Shown piece by piece: positions 44,939-53,584 of a DNA stretch of 64,000 nt. The notes beneath the pieces are model-generated. The model worked only from the letters and a program-made list of their open reading frames with translations. It was not told where the DNA came from and searched no databases. The stretch is from JAPKEZ01 sp047638975 (GTDB lineage Bacteria; Planctomycetota; UBA1135). The translations under genes and the position numbers were made by a program. The DNA is taken from contig JBLINB010000004.1 of NCBI GenBank assembly GCA_047638975.1, forward strand, positions 4,669 to 68,668. The letters run 5' to 3'. The stretch's first letter is position 1. Every line of letters starts with the position of its first letter.

Positions 44939-47755
44939 ATGATCACTGGAATTACCTTTTGTTTAATGTTTGCCTTGCCTCAACAGGCTGGCTCCGATCT
45001 TCTTGCATCAAAGAATGCAGATGCCGCACGCGCAATCACTGCCGAATTTGGTCTTGATTACTGGTCAGAAAAGCTAGTTGAACGTTCGCTAGCGACTGCA
45101 ACCTCAGCCGACGGCAAGTCCGACTTATTACTGGCACGTTGCGATGTGTTACGTATGGTTGCTGGCCGTAAGCTTGATGATCTCGAACGACTTTTTGCTC
45201 TTGGCGAAGCTGGTACTGCATACACCGAGTACCTAGAGAGTAATCCAAGTTCTTCGCGCGCGACTAAAGCACAATCAAATCTGGGCATCTTGGCATTTAT
45301 TTATGGCCAAACATTAGTGCAGTTGATAAATGGCGGCAGCATCACTGCCGAAGATGTTGCCAAAGCCAGTGAAGAAGCCGACGTCATTTTCAAGGCTGCC
45401 TTAAAAGGGATGAACTCTGTTATCTCATGGTGGGAAAACCTCGGAGACGATGATCCAGAGAAGGCTAGTTCTGAATACACCGACTACCTCCCTTCTGTGT
45501 ACAACCGCGCGCTAGTCTATCGCTATTGGGCAGAGTTGTTTGACGAAGGAAGTATTGACAGAGAACAAAAAGCTGAAAAAGCTATTGATTTACTCTCTGA
45601 ATTTGCGCTTGGTGCACCCTTCTTACCGCAGCAACGCGCTTACTCTGCTTTAGCCGACTGCTATGCCGTAATCGGAGAATACGAAGATGCTACCGACTAC
45701 TACCTATATGTTAGTCAACGTGTAAATGACTTAATCGAGCAAGAAGGCAGCACTCTGGGCCTCAATTACATTGCGCTGCTGCAAGACGCTAGCCAAGAGG
45801 CTGTCCTTGGGTTAGTGAAAATGTTCCAGCGCAATGGCGATGCCGCTATGTTCTGGGAGACCTTCAATCAATTCGAAGCATGGGTTACCGAAAATGACGT
45901 AACCGTTAGCCGTACGGGATCTCAGGTGCGCCTTGCTGCTGCTGAGCAAATGATTAATGAAGGTCGCTCCGCCGAAGCTATTGATCTTGCTGCTGCTGTA
46001 GCCGCCGCTAACGAGCGTAACCTTTTGCGCCTACAAGCTAATTCAATCATGGGGCGTGCCATTTCGCTCGCACCTGCTGATGCAAAAATATCGCTAGACA
46101 TTCTATACAGCGCTGCAGAAGGTGCTTATTTCCAGAAACGCTTTGACGACGCTATTGACGGTTTCCGTTTGCTAGCTCCCCGCCTAGATTCAGACGACGA
46201 GCAATATGGCGCTAAAACATACTACTACTTAGGTCTGTCTTGGGCAAAACTTGACGAAGCTTTATTAGCAATGGTAAGTCATCAAGTGGGTTACCAAACC
46301 TACCCTAACGACGAAGAGTATGCTCTAAAGAATGCAGAGAAATGGCAAAAAGCTGCCGAGTCTCTCTCACTAGCTAATCCTGGTGACGAAATACTTCGCG
46401 AGTTCAACGGTGAAGCTACCCAGGCAGTAAAAATCCTTGGCGGCGGCGGCGACAACCTCGAGTGGAATCAAGCGAAACAACTTCTTGATTTAGCAAAGGC
46501 TTCGGCACGCGTTGCCAAAGGCAAGGAAGTCACGAGTAGCGAATTCAAAAAAGCGGCTGCGGCATACCAACGTGCCATCGACGCATTGTCTAGCATCCCA
46601 GTCGATAACGATTTTTACGAATACGCGATGGTGACTATAGGTGTAGCCGAATACAACGCCAGCGACTTCGATGCGACTGCGTCCAAACGTTCTGTCGACA
46701 AGCTCAACGAGTACCTCAACGACTACATCACTGACGCGAACAATGATCCGCAAGATCCTCTGCAGCGTAAAGTGCGTAAAGACAAAGAGCCTGAAGCCGT
46801 TTTCTACCTTGGTTTAGCGCAGCGCAAAGACAATAACCACTTAGCAGTTTTAACTAGTTTTGAAGGTTTCTCCGAGCGTTACCCTGATCAGGCGTCATTG
46901 GCTCACGCCACAATGACCTACCGCATTGAAGCCTACATTGCGCTCGACGACGTCGACTCTGCTATTGCCGAATACGAATCAATGCATGCTAACAGTGCTA
47001 GCGATTCTCGGTTATCCATCGGCGCTTACTACATCTACCTGCACTACCGGGTGCAAACTGAAGCCGCAATCGGAGAAGATCGCTTGGCCTCTTTGGAGCT
47101 GCAAGCCAAATACATCCACGACTTCAATAAGTATGCCGCTGACCCACGCTGGCAAAACCTTCTCGGAGAAGCAGACTTGTTGACATCACTTAGTGAATTC
47201 AAAGACGCTGGTAAGTTGTACGAGTTAATTCTGACTAAGCATGCTAAGTCGAGTGACTTTAGTGACTCTTTTAAATTCAAGACTCAGATTGGCTTTGTTG
47301 AATCTTTATTAGCACAACGCCAGATTGGAAAAGCTGTGCCGCTAATCAATGCCATGCTCGAATCGCGTCCTAGCAATCTACGCGTTAAAACGGCTGCTGT
47401 AAAAGTGAAAGCCGGTTTCTTGCTTTACATCAATAACCGTATTGTTGAAGTCCCTGGCGAAGGTACTGAAGAGGCCTTGACTACTGCTTCAGGCCTATCT
47501 ACCGAGATCATTCGGTTAGCTGCTTATCAAGCGGACAACGAAACACCTTCGATTAACAAGTTCTTCTACCCTGATTGGTGGGAAGCACAGGTTACTCATG
47601 GCTATGTGTTGTACCAACGCAACCTTACCTCACCTGCTGATCTCGGCGCGCATAAAAAATTCGTCGAAGGCTTAATGCGTCAAGCACCAGAGCTTGGTGA
47701 AGATGTAGTCGGGCCTAGAGTTTCTGAATCACTTAAGTGGATACTAAACCGTTAA
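44939..47755 (+). CDS. Large exported TPR protein
   Basis: The product is 938 residues. A short signal peptide (ITGITFCLMFALPQQAGS) leads into an almost wholly helical protein with many TPR-like pairs: QRAYSALADCYAVIGEYEDATDYYLYVSQR, AYFQKRFDDAIDGFRLL, YYYLGLSWAKLDEALLAMVSHQ, AVFYLGLAQRKDNNHLAVLTSFEGFSERYP and LAHATMTYRIEAYIALDDVDSAIAEYE. It probably scaffolds periplasmic partners. It lies 5 bp before the next TPR gene and upstream of tolQ-tolR, so it is inferred to belong to the same machine. No enzymatic domain seen. Confidence 0.8.
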   Translation: MITGITFCLMFALPQQAGSDLLASKNADAARAITAEFGLDYWSEKLVERSLATATSADGKSDLLLARCDVLRMVAGRKLDDLERLFALGEAGTAYTEYLESNPSSSRATKAQSNLGILAFIYGQTLVQLINGGSITAEDVAKASEEADVIFKAALKGMNSVISWWENLGDDDPEKASSEYTDYLPSVYNRALVYRYWAELFDEGSIDREQKAEKAIDLLSEFALGAPFLPQQRAYSALADCYAVIGEYEDATDYYLYVSQRVNDLIEQEGSTLGLNYIALLQDASQEAVLGLVKMFQRNGDAAMFWETFNQFEAWVTENDVTVSRTGSQVRLAAAEQMINEGRSAEAIDLAAAVAAANERNLLRLQANSIMGRAISLAPADAKISLDILYSAAEGAYFQKRFDDAIDGFRLLAPRLDSDDEQYGAKTYYYLGLSWAKLDEALLAMVSHQVGYQTYPNDEEYALKNAEKWQKAAESLSLANPGDEILREFNGEATQAVKILGGGGDNLEWNQAKQLLDLAKASARVAKGKEVTSSEFKKAAAAYQRAIDALSSIPVDNDFYEYAMVTIGVAEYNASDFDATASKRSVDKLNEYLNDYITDANNDPQDPLQRKVRKDKEPEAVFYLGLAQRKDNNHLAVLTSFEGFSERYPDQASLAHATMTYRIEAYIALDDVDSAIAEYESMHANSASDSRLSIGAYYIYLHYRVQTEAAIGEDRLASLELQAKYIHDFNKYAADPRWQNLLGEADLLTSLSEFKDAGKLYELILTKHAKSSDFSDSFKFKTQIGFVESLLAQRQIGKAVPLINAMLESRPSNLRVKTAAVKVKAGFLLYINNRIVEVPGEGTEEALTTASGLSTEIIRLAAYQADNETPSINKFFYPDWWEAQVTHGYVLYQRNLTSPADLGAHKKFVEGLMRQAPELGEDVVGPRVSESLKWILNR

Positions 47756-47759
47756 TAAT

Positions 47760-48821
47760 ATGATCCTTAGCACAATCTCATTAGTACTCTTTGCTGCGCA
47801 AGCACGTGTTGACTTGCTTGACGGTTCGAAAGTATTCGGAAACATTTCAAGCATCGACCTTAATAGTGTCGTCCTTGTTGATGGCGAAGATAACGAAACT
47901 ACGCTTACTACCGATAACGTCCTTGATGTGACTCCTGCGACTAACGCAGTGTTCCGCCAGGCAGAAATCGCAGCCAGCAACCTCGACTTCATGAATGCTA
48001 GTAATGCTTTCGCCGAAGTCGCGTCTAAATCCGAAGACCCTGCCCTGCAATCCTTTGCTGAGCTACGTAGCGCCGAAGTATTAATCGCTTGGGCGAAAAC
48101 CGACAACTCGCAATATTCTGCGGCTATCACATTACTAAACACCTGGACGAGCGATAACAGCGAGTCCTTCTGGTTGCCACGTGCGCAGATGGCTTTGGCC
48201 CAAGCGCTAGCGAACACTGGTGATATTGATGGCGCAACCTCTTTGATGTCAGCGCTATCCGACATGGCCTTCGAAAAGAATTTGGCGCGCCACATCGAAT
48301 TGCAGGCCAACATCATTCGCTGCGAAGCGTTCTTGATTGGCCAACAGGCACAGGTCGCCCAAAGTCGCCTCAAAAGTCTTAACGACAAAATAGGGTCGAT
48401 GATACGCGATTCAGAGACTCCTGTAGCATTAATGACTACAGCACGCGGACTGTACTCAAAAGTACAGATCCTGTCTGGGCAAGCCATTCAAGCTACAGAC
48501 GGAATATCCGCAGCGCAATCCTACTGGCAGGCCCTTGCTGACGATTCTGCGACATCACCGGTTGTGCGCTCTGCCGCATGGCTTGGTCTAGCCGAGGCCG
48601 CTATAGAATCCGGAGAGCTACGTTCTGCGCAGCTACAACTAGCGAAAATTGTCGCGACTATGCCGTCCTCGCCCGATGTAACCCCTCAAGCTCTTTACCA
48701 GCTTGCGTCTGTCAGTAACTCACTGCTAGACACCAAGGCCTCACGCTCAGCAGCTAACCGTCTGAGTACTTATTACCCGAATTCATCTTGGGCAATAAAA
48801 GCGACTTCTCAGGGCCTATAA
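47760..48821 (+). CDS. Smaller exported TPR protein
   Basis: The product is 353 residues. A signal peptide MILSTISLVLFAAQA precedes a short beta-domain (RVDLLDGSKVFGNISSIDLNSVVLVDGEDNETTLTTDNVLDV) and TPR-like helices (ASNLDFMNASNAFAEVASKSEDPALQSFAELRSAEVLIAWA, SAAWLGLAEAAIESGELRSAQLQLAKIVATMP, YQLASVSNSLLDTKASRSAANRLSTYYP). The last pattern is like YbgF/CpoB, a TPR partner of the Tol system, which fits its place just before tolQ. That likeness is suggestive only. Confidence 0.78.
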   Translation: MILSTISLVLFAAQARVDLLDGSKVFGNISSIDLNSVVLVDGEDNETTLTTDNVLDVTPATNAVFRQAEIAASNLDFMNASNAFAEVASKSEDPALQSFAELRSAEVLIAWAKTDNSQYSAAITLLNTWTSDNSESFWLPRAQMALAQALANTGDIDGATSLMSALSDMAFEKNLARHIELQANIIRCEAFLIGQQAQVAQSRLKSLNDKIGSMIRDSETPVALMTTARGLYSKVQILSGQAIQATDGISAAQSYWQALADDSATSPVVRSAAWLGLAEAAIESGELRSAQLQLAKIVATMPSSPDVTPQALYQLASVSNSLLDTKASRSAANRLSTYYPNSSWAIKATSQGL

Positions 48822-48822
48822 T
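48817..48822 (+). promoter_or_regulatory. Candidate -10 element for tolQ
   Basis: A perfect TATAAT spans the stop codon of the preceding gene, 68 bp before the tolQ ATG. No good -35 is found at the proper distance, so it may be weak or an accident. Confidence 0.3.
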
Positions 48823-48890
48823 CTCCTTGGGATTGCTAGAATCGACACCTCATTCAGCGGCAACTCTACCGCAATAAACAACTAACAATC

Positions 48891-49592
48891 ATGTCAACAG
48901 TTCGTAACTTCATCCCAGTATTAGCTGGTGTTCTACTTACCGCTCCTCAGCTGCTTGCAGCCGACGAAGGTGGCGCATCTATCATCGATGGCATTAAGAA
49001 TGCTGGTGCGATTGGTGCTTTCATTATTCTCATGTCTGTGATCGCAATGGCTCTAGTCATCGAGCACTTCATGACTATTAAGCGCGAAAAACTTGCTCCG
49101 CCAGAAGTAATTGACGAGATTGAAGAATTGTTCAATGACAAGAACTACCAAGAAGCTCTTGAAGTATGCGAGGCACAGCCATGCTACTTCAGTAATGTAG
49201 TACTTGAAGGTATCCGCAAGATCGGTCATCCTTTTGGAACTATTGAAAAGCACCTTGAAGAGAAGAACGAAGAAGAGAACCTGAAGCTACAACAGAAAAT
49301 CGGTTGGCTCAGCCTCATTGCGGGTCTGGGTCCTATGATGGGTCTGTTCGGCACAGTATGGGGAATGGTTGGCGCTTTCGCTAAGATTAGTTCTGCTGGT
49401 GCCGGTGGTGTAAACCCTGCCGACTTCGCGGGTACGATTTCTTTGGCGCTAATGACAACCGTACTTGGTCTCGTTGTTGCGATACCGACTACTGCTTTCT
49501 ACGCTTTGTTCCGCAACAGGGTTCAAATGATGGGTCTAGAAATTGGCACCATCGTTGAAGATCTATTCGAACGCTTTCGCATAGCTAACTAA
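48891..49592 (+). CDS. TolQ/ExbB/MotA-type proton channel subunit
   Basis: The product is 233 residues. An N-terminal cleavable-looking signal (MSTVRNFIPVLAGVLLTAPQLLAADEG) precedes three membrane segments: IGAFIILMSVIAMALVIEHF, then after a cytoplasmic domain IGWLSLIAGLGPMMGLFGTVWGMVGAF and ISLALMTTVLGLVVAIPTTAFYALF. LGPMMGLFGTVWGMVGAF and TTVLGLVVAIPTTAFY are the family core lining the proton path. It would form the pentameric motor with the TolR proteins that follow at 49619 and 50248. Confidence 0.94.
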   Translation: MSTVRNFIPVLAGVLLTAPQLLAADEGGASIIDGIKNAGAIGAFIILMSVIAMALVIEHFMTIKREKLAPPEVIDEIEELFNDKNYQEALEVCEAQPCYFSNVVLEGIRKIGHPFGTIEKHLEEKNEEENLKLQQKIGWLSLIAGLGPMMGLFGTVWGMVGAFAKISSAGAGGVNPADFAGTISLALMTTVLGLVVAIPTTAFYALFRNRVQMMGLEIGTIVEDLFERFRIAN

Positions 49593-49618
49593 GCTGTTCT
49601 CTTTAACAGCTAATAACT

Positions 49619-50245
49619 ATGTCAACGAAAAGAAAAGAAGTAGAAGAGATCGAGATCGACATGACGCCGATGATCGACATGACATTCCTGTTGATCATCT
49701 TCTTCATCTTGGTTAATGACATGTCAAAGAAGGACCTCGAACAGCTCAAGCTTCCCATTGCAATGGAAGCCGGGCATGACGAGCCTCCTGAACGACGTCA
49801 GATCTTGAATATTCGCTGGTTCCCTGCCGGCGGCGTGCCTGATAGTATTGTTACTCAATACCAGCAAATGGGCATCGCAATTCCAGGAGACCTAGAGTGG
49901 TCCGACATCGTGTGGCGTGGTCAAATTCTTTACTACCCTAACATCGATACTGGTGGTCGTACCGACCCTATCCGTAAGGGGCGCGAAGACCACTACTGGA
50001 AGCTTGCACAAACAATGGAAAACGAATGGGTTCCTTTCTTTGAGCGCAAGATGGATGAGACTTTGGGTATCGAATTACCAGACGATCCCATTCTATTGCG
50101 TGCCGACCGCAACACTCCTTTCAAGTATCTACAGAAGATCATGGAGGTTTGCACACGCGACGGCATCCAAATCTGGAAAGTACAACTTGCCGCTTCTGAA
50201 GATCCAGAAGTTGTTAAGGCTCGTGAAGCAGCTAGAGGTAACTAA
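49619..50245 (+). CDS. TolR/ExbD-type protein 1 with enlarged periplasmic domain
   Basis: The product is 208 residues. The single span IDMTPMIDMTFLLIIFFILV carries the proton-carrying Asp. The periplasmic part is longer than the usual 110 residues, with Trp/Tyr-rich sections (SDIVWRGQILYYPNID, DHYWKLAQTMENEWVPFFERK) before the typical ending ILLRADRNTPFKYLQKIMEVCTRDGI. It lies between tolQ and the second tolR with short spacing. Two non-identical TolR proteins next to one TolQ suggest a heterodimeric plug. Confidence 0.93.
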   Translation: MSTKRKEVEEIEIDMTPMIDMTFLLIIFFILVNDMSKKDLEQLKLPIAMEAGHDEPPERRQILNIRWFPAGGVPDSIVTQYQQMGIAIPGDLEWSDIVWRGQILYYPNIDTGGRTDPIRKGREDHYWKLAQTMENEWVPFFERKMDETLGIELPDDPILLRADRNTPFKYLQKIMEVCTRDGIQIWKVQLAASEDPEVVKAREAARGN

Positions 50246-50247
50246 CA

Positions 50248-50763
50248 ATGGCTAGAAAAAAGAAAAAGTTCAAAGAGATAAAGACTGACATGACGCCAAT
50301 GATTGACGTTACGTTTTTGCTCCTTATTTTCTTCATTGTAACGCTGAAGTTCAAGATTCTCGAGGGGCGCCTAGATGCTGCCCTGCCGAAGGATCGCGGT
50401 ACTTCTGCAAGCGAGGCTATTGAAATCGATAAGATTGATATCTTGCTTAAGGTTGCTGAGCCTGGTGAATTAGTAGAAGACCCCGGTAATCCGTCCTTGG
50501 TGCAATACGAAGGACGTCGTATTCGCGTCGAAATTGGTTCTTTCCAGTACTACTACGACCCGTTTAACATAGATGATCCAGAGAATCCGTTACCTGACTT
50601 AACGACGTTCTTAAAAGACCCCGCGTACGACAAGGAAGAGACTCCTGTCTCTCTAGATGCCCGAAAAGGCGTCGTCTATGGCGACATTGTGGTTCTCCTC
50701 GATGTCATCATACGCGAAAAGTTCCAAAAGGTGTCCTTTGCTGGCACTCACGAGCAAGACTAA
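50248..50763 (+). CDS. TolR/ExbD-type protein 2
   Basis: The product is 171 residues. The span IKTDMTPMIDVTFLLLIFFIVTL carries the conserved Asp. The periplasmic domain has an acidic-aromatic insertion (QYYYDPFNIDDPENPLPDL) and ends LDARKGVVYGDIVVLLDVIIREKFQKVSFAG, the TolR pattern. It starts 2 bp after the first tolR. A 137-bp gap follows, before secretin 2, with no terminator. Confidence 0.93.
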   Translation: MARKKKKFKEIKTDMTPMIDVTFLLLIFFIVTLKFKILEGRLDAALPKDRGTSASEAIEIDKIDILLKVAEPGELVEDPGNPSLVQYEGRRIRVEIGSFQYYYDPFNIDDPENPLPDLTTFLKDPAYDKEETPVSLDARKGVVYGDIVVLLDVIIREKFQKVSFAGTHEQD

Positions 50764-50900
50764 ACTCTTTAATTTAGCTCATTTAGACACTTTTTGGCAT
50801 GGCGAACCCCGTCGAGAATTGCTAATCTGTGCCTTCCTATTCCTCAATAGGACTACCCTGAATCCCCTGCGTTCTTTAGTGTCGTTTCACGCGATAAAAA

Positions 50901-53522
50901 ATGAAAACATTTCTCAATTCCGCCGCTTACACCATCCCACTTGTACTACTTTTTAGTGCCTGTGCTTCTTCCGAGTCTGACATGGAAACCACAACAGACT
51001 TTGCTGAAGGGGGAGTTTCTTCGCAGCAACAAAGCGATCCTAATCTCATTCAAGATGCGCAAGCTGCAAGCTCTTTGCGTGATCAGCAAATTGCAATGTT
51101 GGTTCGCGAGCACGTAACCCGTGCCCGTCAAGCATATGCAGATGCACGTCTGATTGAAGCAGAGAACGAACTTCTGGCAGCACTTCAGCTGAATGCCGCA
51201 GCGGCTGACGCCACTACCCTACTTGAACAAGTACAGGTAGCTTTAGGGCGCGCTAACACCGACATTACTGGCTCTAGCGATGATGTTTTACTACGCGCTA
51301 AAGCACGTGGCGAACGTTTGCAAGCAGATGCGCGCGCCAACCTCGAAGCGGCTAAGAATCTACGCGCTGAAGGTAACTATGATGCAGCACTCGGCAAGTT
51401 AAACCTTGCAAGTAGTATCGTAAACGGTAGCGACTTAAACCTTAATTGGGGTTCTTTAGATATAGAGATATCTAATCTACTCGAATCTGTTACAGACGAG
51501 CGCGACGCCGCTATGTCTAACCAACGCGAGATGGCAACACGTGATTCTTTCACTGCTCTGCAGCAGCAACGCCAACTCGAGCTTGAGCGCTTAAACTTGC
51601 GCCGCGATGGCATCCTCGAAGACGCTATTGATAGCTACTCTGCTGGCAAGTTTGATGTAGCCATTGAATTGTGTACTGGCCTAATCGTCGAAGACCCGCA
51701 TAACATGCGCGCACAAGAGCTACTTGATACGGCTCAAAAGTCTCGACACCTTAACCTCGAAGATACTTGGGTAAAAGTACGCGCCGATCGTTTCCGCACG
51801 TGGCACGAAGATATCGAAGAGGCACGTGTGATTAATAACGAAATCGTTACCCTGCCTAATGCCGAGCACTGGCGCAAAATCAATGACTTGCGTAAGAAGT
51901 ACCGCATCCTTCCAGATAGCGACGAAAACTCTGCAGAAAACAGTCTTTTGAAGAAAGAGATCGTTTCTCAGCGCATACCAAGTTTGGTTTTCGAAGGTGA
52001 AACATCCCTTGAAACTGTAATTGATCAACTACGTACCTTTACTAGCATCCCATTTGTTGTAACACCAGATGCGATTGATGCTGTTGATGCCGAAGGTATC
52101 GAATTCAACCTTAGCATGACACACGAACTTAGTGTCGAGCATGCTCTAAACATCATTACTGATGCGGCTGGCCCTGAAGTGATTTATAGCTTCCGTCATG
52201 GTGTTGTTTACATTACCTCGCTATCGAACGCCTACAATAACTTGGTGTTGCGCCCACACGACATTCGCGACCTTACAGCAATGATTGTTGACCAAGCTGC
52301 TCCACAAATCGACAAGATTCAGTTACCTGATTCTAGTTTCTCTATGGATGAAGAGGCGCCACAGTTTGGTGGCCCGGTTGGTGAACCAGTACCTATCATG
52401 GATCCTGACAACATCGCAACCTTAGTGCAGCAAAGTATCGCTACAGGCACATGGGATTCGATCGAGGGTGTTTCCATTCAAGCTCAAAACGGCCAACTAT
52501 TCGTACGCCACACTCCTGAAGTGCACCGCGAAATCGAAGAGTTCCTTGAGGGCTTCCGTCGCTACACATCTTCAATGGTTAACATTGAAGCTAAGTTCCT
52601 AGTGATCACGAAAGATTACCTCCAAGAGATTGGCGTTGATTGGCGCGGTGCTCGTACTGCAGCTGCTGCTGGCGGCCAACTGATCCCACTTGACGATATC
52701 ACTTCCGGATTTGACGATAATGCGTCTGCCGCTTTTGATGACAACGGTCTTGGATTGCCTTCTGGCTCAGGCTCTAACCCTACTGCTGGCGCTTACTACA
52801 GTGAAGGTGCTGACGGTTCTATCCGTGCACGTACCGAGGGCATCCTTGGCGACTACGGTTCTCGCCTCGGAGTAGCTGGTGGCCTAGCAATGCAATTGTC
52901 ATTTATTGACGATTTACAGTACAGCTTAATCATGAACGCTGTTCGTAAAGACGAGCGTGCACAAGAATTGACTTCTGTGATTCTTTCAACGCAAAACACT
53001 GAGCGCGCATATGCGGCAATGCTTAACCAAATAACTTACATTCAAGATTTTGATGTAGAAGTTGCTTTGGCATCGTTTATCGCTGACCCTGTTGTTGGCG
53101 TAATCTCTGATGGTATCGTGCTTGATGTACGTCCAACCATTGCTCAAAATCGTAAGACTGTTAGCCTAGAGCTACGTCCAACGATTGCTACTATCCAGCG
53201 CCCTATCGCCGAGTTCACCTCGTCTTTAGCTGGTCTTACAACACCTATTACTATTCAGCTTCCTGAGCTACAAGTAGCATCGGTAAACACGACAGTGGTT
53301 GTTCCAGATGGTGGTACCGTTGTAATTGGCGGTCTAAAGAAGTTGTTCAACATCGATCAACGCGCTGAGATCCCTTTCCTGTCAGACATCCCTATACTTA
53401 GCCTACTCTTCAAGAAAGAAGGCGAGGCTTCAGAGAATCGTGACGTAATCCTAATGATTACTGCGACCATCATTGATGCTAACGAGTTAAAGGATCGCCT
53501 TGATGCGCAACTTGGCAACTAA
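50901..53522 (+). CDS. TPR-secretin lipoprotein 2
   Basis: The product is 873 residues with signal peptide and lipobox LFSAC (Cys21). TPR-like helices cover about 55-290 (QAYADARLIEAENELLAALQLN, SYSAGKFDVAIELCTGLIVEDPHN). About 350-440 is N0/STN-like (SLETVIDQLRTFTSIPFVVTPD), about 490-590 ring-like, and about 590-865 the secretin domain with VPDGGTVVIGG and IPFLSDIPILSLLFKKE. It is a clear paralogue of secretin 1: both share the pre-secretin pattern QxxYIxDFDVExAxxSxIADPxVxVxxDGxxLDVRP. A terminator follows at once. Confidence 0.87.
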   Translation: MKTFLNSAAYTIPLVLLFSACASSESDMETTTDFAEGGVSSQQQSDPNLIQDAQAASSLRDQQIAMLVREHVTRARQAYADARLIEAENELLAALQLNAAAADATTLLEQVQVALGRANTDITGSSDDVLLRAKARGERLQADARANLEAAKNLRAEGNYDAALGKLNLASSIVNGSDLNLNWGSLDIEISNLLESVTDERDAAMSNQREMATRDSFTALQQQRQLELERLNLRRDGILEDAIDSYSAGKFDVAIELCTGLIVEDPHNMRAQELLDTAQKSRHLNLEDTWVKVRADRFRTWHEDIEEARVINNEIVTLPNAEHWRKINDLRKKYRILPDSDENSAENSLLKKEIVSQRIPSLVFEGETSLETVIDQLRTFTSIPFVVTPDAIDAVDAEGIEFNLSMTHELSVEHALNIITDAAGPEVIYSFRHGVVYITSLSNAYNNLVLRPHDIRDLTAMIVDQAAPQIDKIQLPDSSFSMDEEAPQFGGPVGEPVPIMDPDNIATLVQQSIATGTWDSIEGVSIQAQNGQLFVRHTPEVHREIEEFLEGFRRYTSSMVNIEAKFLVITKDYLQEIGVDWRGARTAAAAGGQLIPLDDITSGFDDNASAAFDDNGLGLPSGSGSNPTAGAYYSEGADGSIRARTEGILGDYGSRLGVAGGLAMQLSFIDDLQYSLIMNAVRKDERAQELTSVILSTQNTERAYAAMLNQITYIQDFDVEVALASFIADPVVGVISDGIVLDVRPTIAQNRKTVSLELRPTIATIQRPIAEFTSSLAGLTTPITIQLPELQVASVNTTVVVPDGGTVVIGGLKKLFNIDQRAEIPFLSDIPILSLLFKKEGEASENRDVILMITATIIDANELKDRLDAQLGN

Positions 53523-53550
53523 TCTATCTGATTAGTCTATCTACAAAAAA

Positions 53551-53584
53551 AACCTCGCTCTATCTGAGCGAGGTTTTTTTTATA
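53551..53584 (+). terminator. Bidirectional intrinsic terminator after secretin 2
   Basis: AACCTCGCTC (53551-53560) pairs with GAGCGAGGTT (53566-53575) around TATCT, with T-runs on both strands. It serves secretin 2 and the convergent HAD gene, whose stop lies in the T-run. Confidence 0.93.

Noticed and set aside
47744..48487. 247-codon open frame antisense to the smaller TPR gene
   Set aside because: The + strand frame has a signal peptide, TPR pattern and operon context; the antisense product is Ala/Ser-rich without any motif.
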